DNA from: Pseudomonadota bacterium
GTDB taxonomy: Bacteria > Pseudomonadota > Gammaproteobacteria > UBA5335
DNA length: 7,013 nt
Direction: 5' to 3'
Assembly: GCA_021783685.1 (NCBI GenBank)
Contig: JAJXTQ010000100.1
Location: 1-7,013, forward strand
Under the pieces are notes generated by a model. The model ran no database searches. It worked only from the letters and a program-made list of their open reading frames with translations, and had not been told where the DNA came from. Every line of letters begins with the position of its first letter. Positions within the stretch are counted from its first letter, which is position 1. A program made the translations under genes and the position numbers. Positions 6,357 through 7,013 of the stretch are shown piece after piece.

Positions 6357-7013
6357 ATGACGGCAAGCGCCGATGTCGACATTGCGATCGCGGGCGGCGG
6401 CCTCACGGCGCTGACCGCGGCCGTGGTGCTGGCGCGCGCCGGCCCCGAGTGGCGCATCACCCTGCTGGCGGATGATCCGCCCGGCGATGCAATCTCCGAT
6501 GCGCGGACCATGGCGCTGTCCGCCAGTAGCCGCGAAGTCTTTGCGGCGCTCGATCTGTGGCCCGGGATCGCGGCGCGCTCGGCCGCGATAACCGATATCC
6601 AGGTGAGCGAGCGCGGTGGCTGGGGCCTGGCGCGGCTGGGGTCCGCATCGGGCGACGCTCCCTTCGGGCAGGTGATCGAGAACAGCGAGCTGATCCGATT
6701 GCTCGCCGCCGCGGTCGCCGCCTGTCCCAATGTCGGCCGCGCACCGGGCATCGACGCGACCCCGGTGCCGCGCCGCGACCACCTGGAAGTCCAGTCCGGC
6801 GCCGGCGCGCTGCGAACCCGTCTGCTGGTAATCGCGGACGGCGCGGACTCGCCGCTGCGCGCGGGGTTCGGCATCGGCGTCGCCGCGCGCGACTACGGCA
6901 ATTGCGCCCTGATCGCCACCCTGACCCTCGCCAAGCCCCAGCGGGGTATCGCCTACGAGCGTTTCACGCGGGATGGTCCCATGGCGCTGCTGCCGCTGCC
7001 GCTGCCGGATCGG
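6357..7013 (+). CDS. ubiH: 2-polyprenyl-6-methoxyphenol hydroxylase UbiH, 3' partial
   Basis: The first 219 codons are in the window and the frame runs off the right edge. The family is the UbiH/UbiF/VisC/COQ6 FAD-dependent monooxygenases, which hydroxylate the aromatic ring in aerobic ubiquinone synthesis. Visible are the N-terminal FAD-binding fold (IAIAGGGLTALTAA, 9-22), DARTMALSASS (family DGRxxAL motif), the second FAD motif IADGADSPLR (159-168), and the family signature ERFTRDGPMALLPL (201-214). The choice of UbiH over UbiF or UbiI (VisC) rests on the partner pepP, the typical ubiH neighbour, and on the similarity of GQVIENSELIRLL and YERFTRDGPMALLPL to UbiH. The dinucleotide motif reads GxGxxA (Ala18) rather than GxGxxG. 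It starts 3 bases after the pepP stop, so translation is probably coupled. Confidence 0.92.
   Translation, partial: MTASADVDIAIAGGGLTALTAAVVLARAGPEWRITLLADDPPGDAISDARTMALSASSREVFAALDLWPGIAARSAAITDIQVSERGGWGLARLGSASGDAPFGQVIENSELIRLLAAAVAACPNVGRAPGIDATPVPRRDHLEVQSGAGALRTRLLVIADGADSPLRAGFGIGVAARDYGNCALIATLTLAKPQRGIAYERFTRDGPMALLPLPLPDR

Noticed and set aside
5013..6782. A 589-codon open frame on the - strand across pepP and ubiH
   Set aside because: It covers two confidently identified genes in antisense and shows no recognisable motif; it is a codon-bias shadow.
1..7013. CRISPR arrays, tRNA genes, insertion sequences or phage genes
   Set aside because: No regularly spaced repeats, no cloverleaf-like segment, no transposase or integrase motifs and no terminal repeats were seen.

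Overview
The window comes from a GC-rich gammaproteobacterium. The main evidence is gene order: a ygfB-pepP-ubiH operon on the + strand runs divergently from a coiled-coil gene (TIGR02449 type) followed by zapA on the - strand. This is the arrangement known from Pseudomonas and, in part, from E. coli. The ubiquinone gene ubiH fits the same group. I cannot name the genus.

Layout. Positions 1-3223 (+) hold the C-terminal 1073 or so residues of a very large NdvB/ChvB-like protein: two beta-sandwich domains and a GH94 (former GT36) barrel; its start lies outside the window. Next comes a short AT-rich stretch (about 3248-3320) with a strong-looking sigma70 promoter. It drives a 34-residue single-span membrane protein (3346-3450) that appears not to have been described. 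Positions 3451-3791 hold no protein gene. On the - strand this gap, directly downstream of zapA, is where gammaproteobacteria keep 6S RNA (ssrS). The sequence can form a long interrupted rod and has a patch resembling part of E. coli 6S RNA as I remember it. Positions 3792-4309 (-) encode ZapA and a small coiled-coil protein. A compact divergent promoter region (4310-4471) has a 14-bp perfect palindrome between the -35 and -10 of the zapA-side promoter. Positions 4472-7013 (+) encode a UPF0149/YgfB protein, aminopeptidase P (all five metal ligands visible) and the N-terminal half of UbiH, closely spaced as one operon.

How they fit together. The zapA side serves Z-ring assembly; the 6S candidate would be the stationary-phase RNA polymerase regulator usually made from this locus. 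The ygfB-pepP-ubiH side combines a small regulator-like protein, Xaa-Pro peptide turnover and ubiquinone ring hydroxylation. The glucan gene and the small membrane protein stand where fau/ygfA (5-formyltetrahydrofolate cyclo-ligase) would be expected, so conserved synteny breaks just past the 6S candidate. The points most worth following are the small membrane protein with its strong promoter, the diverged 6S candidate, the palindrome in the zapA promoter and the missing C-terminal sheet of the GH94 protein.
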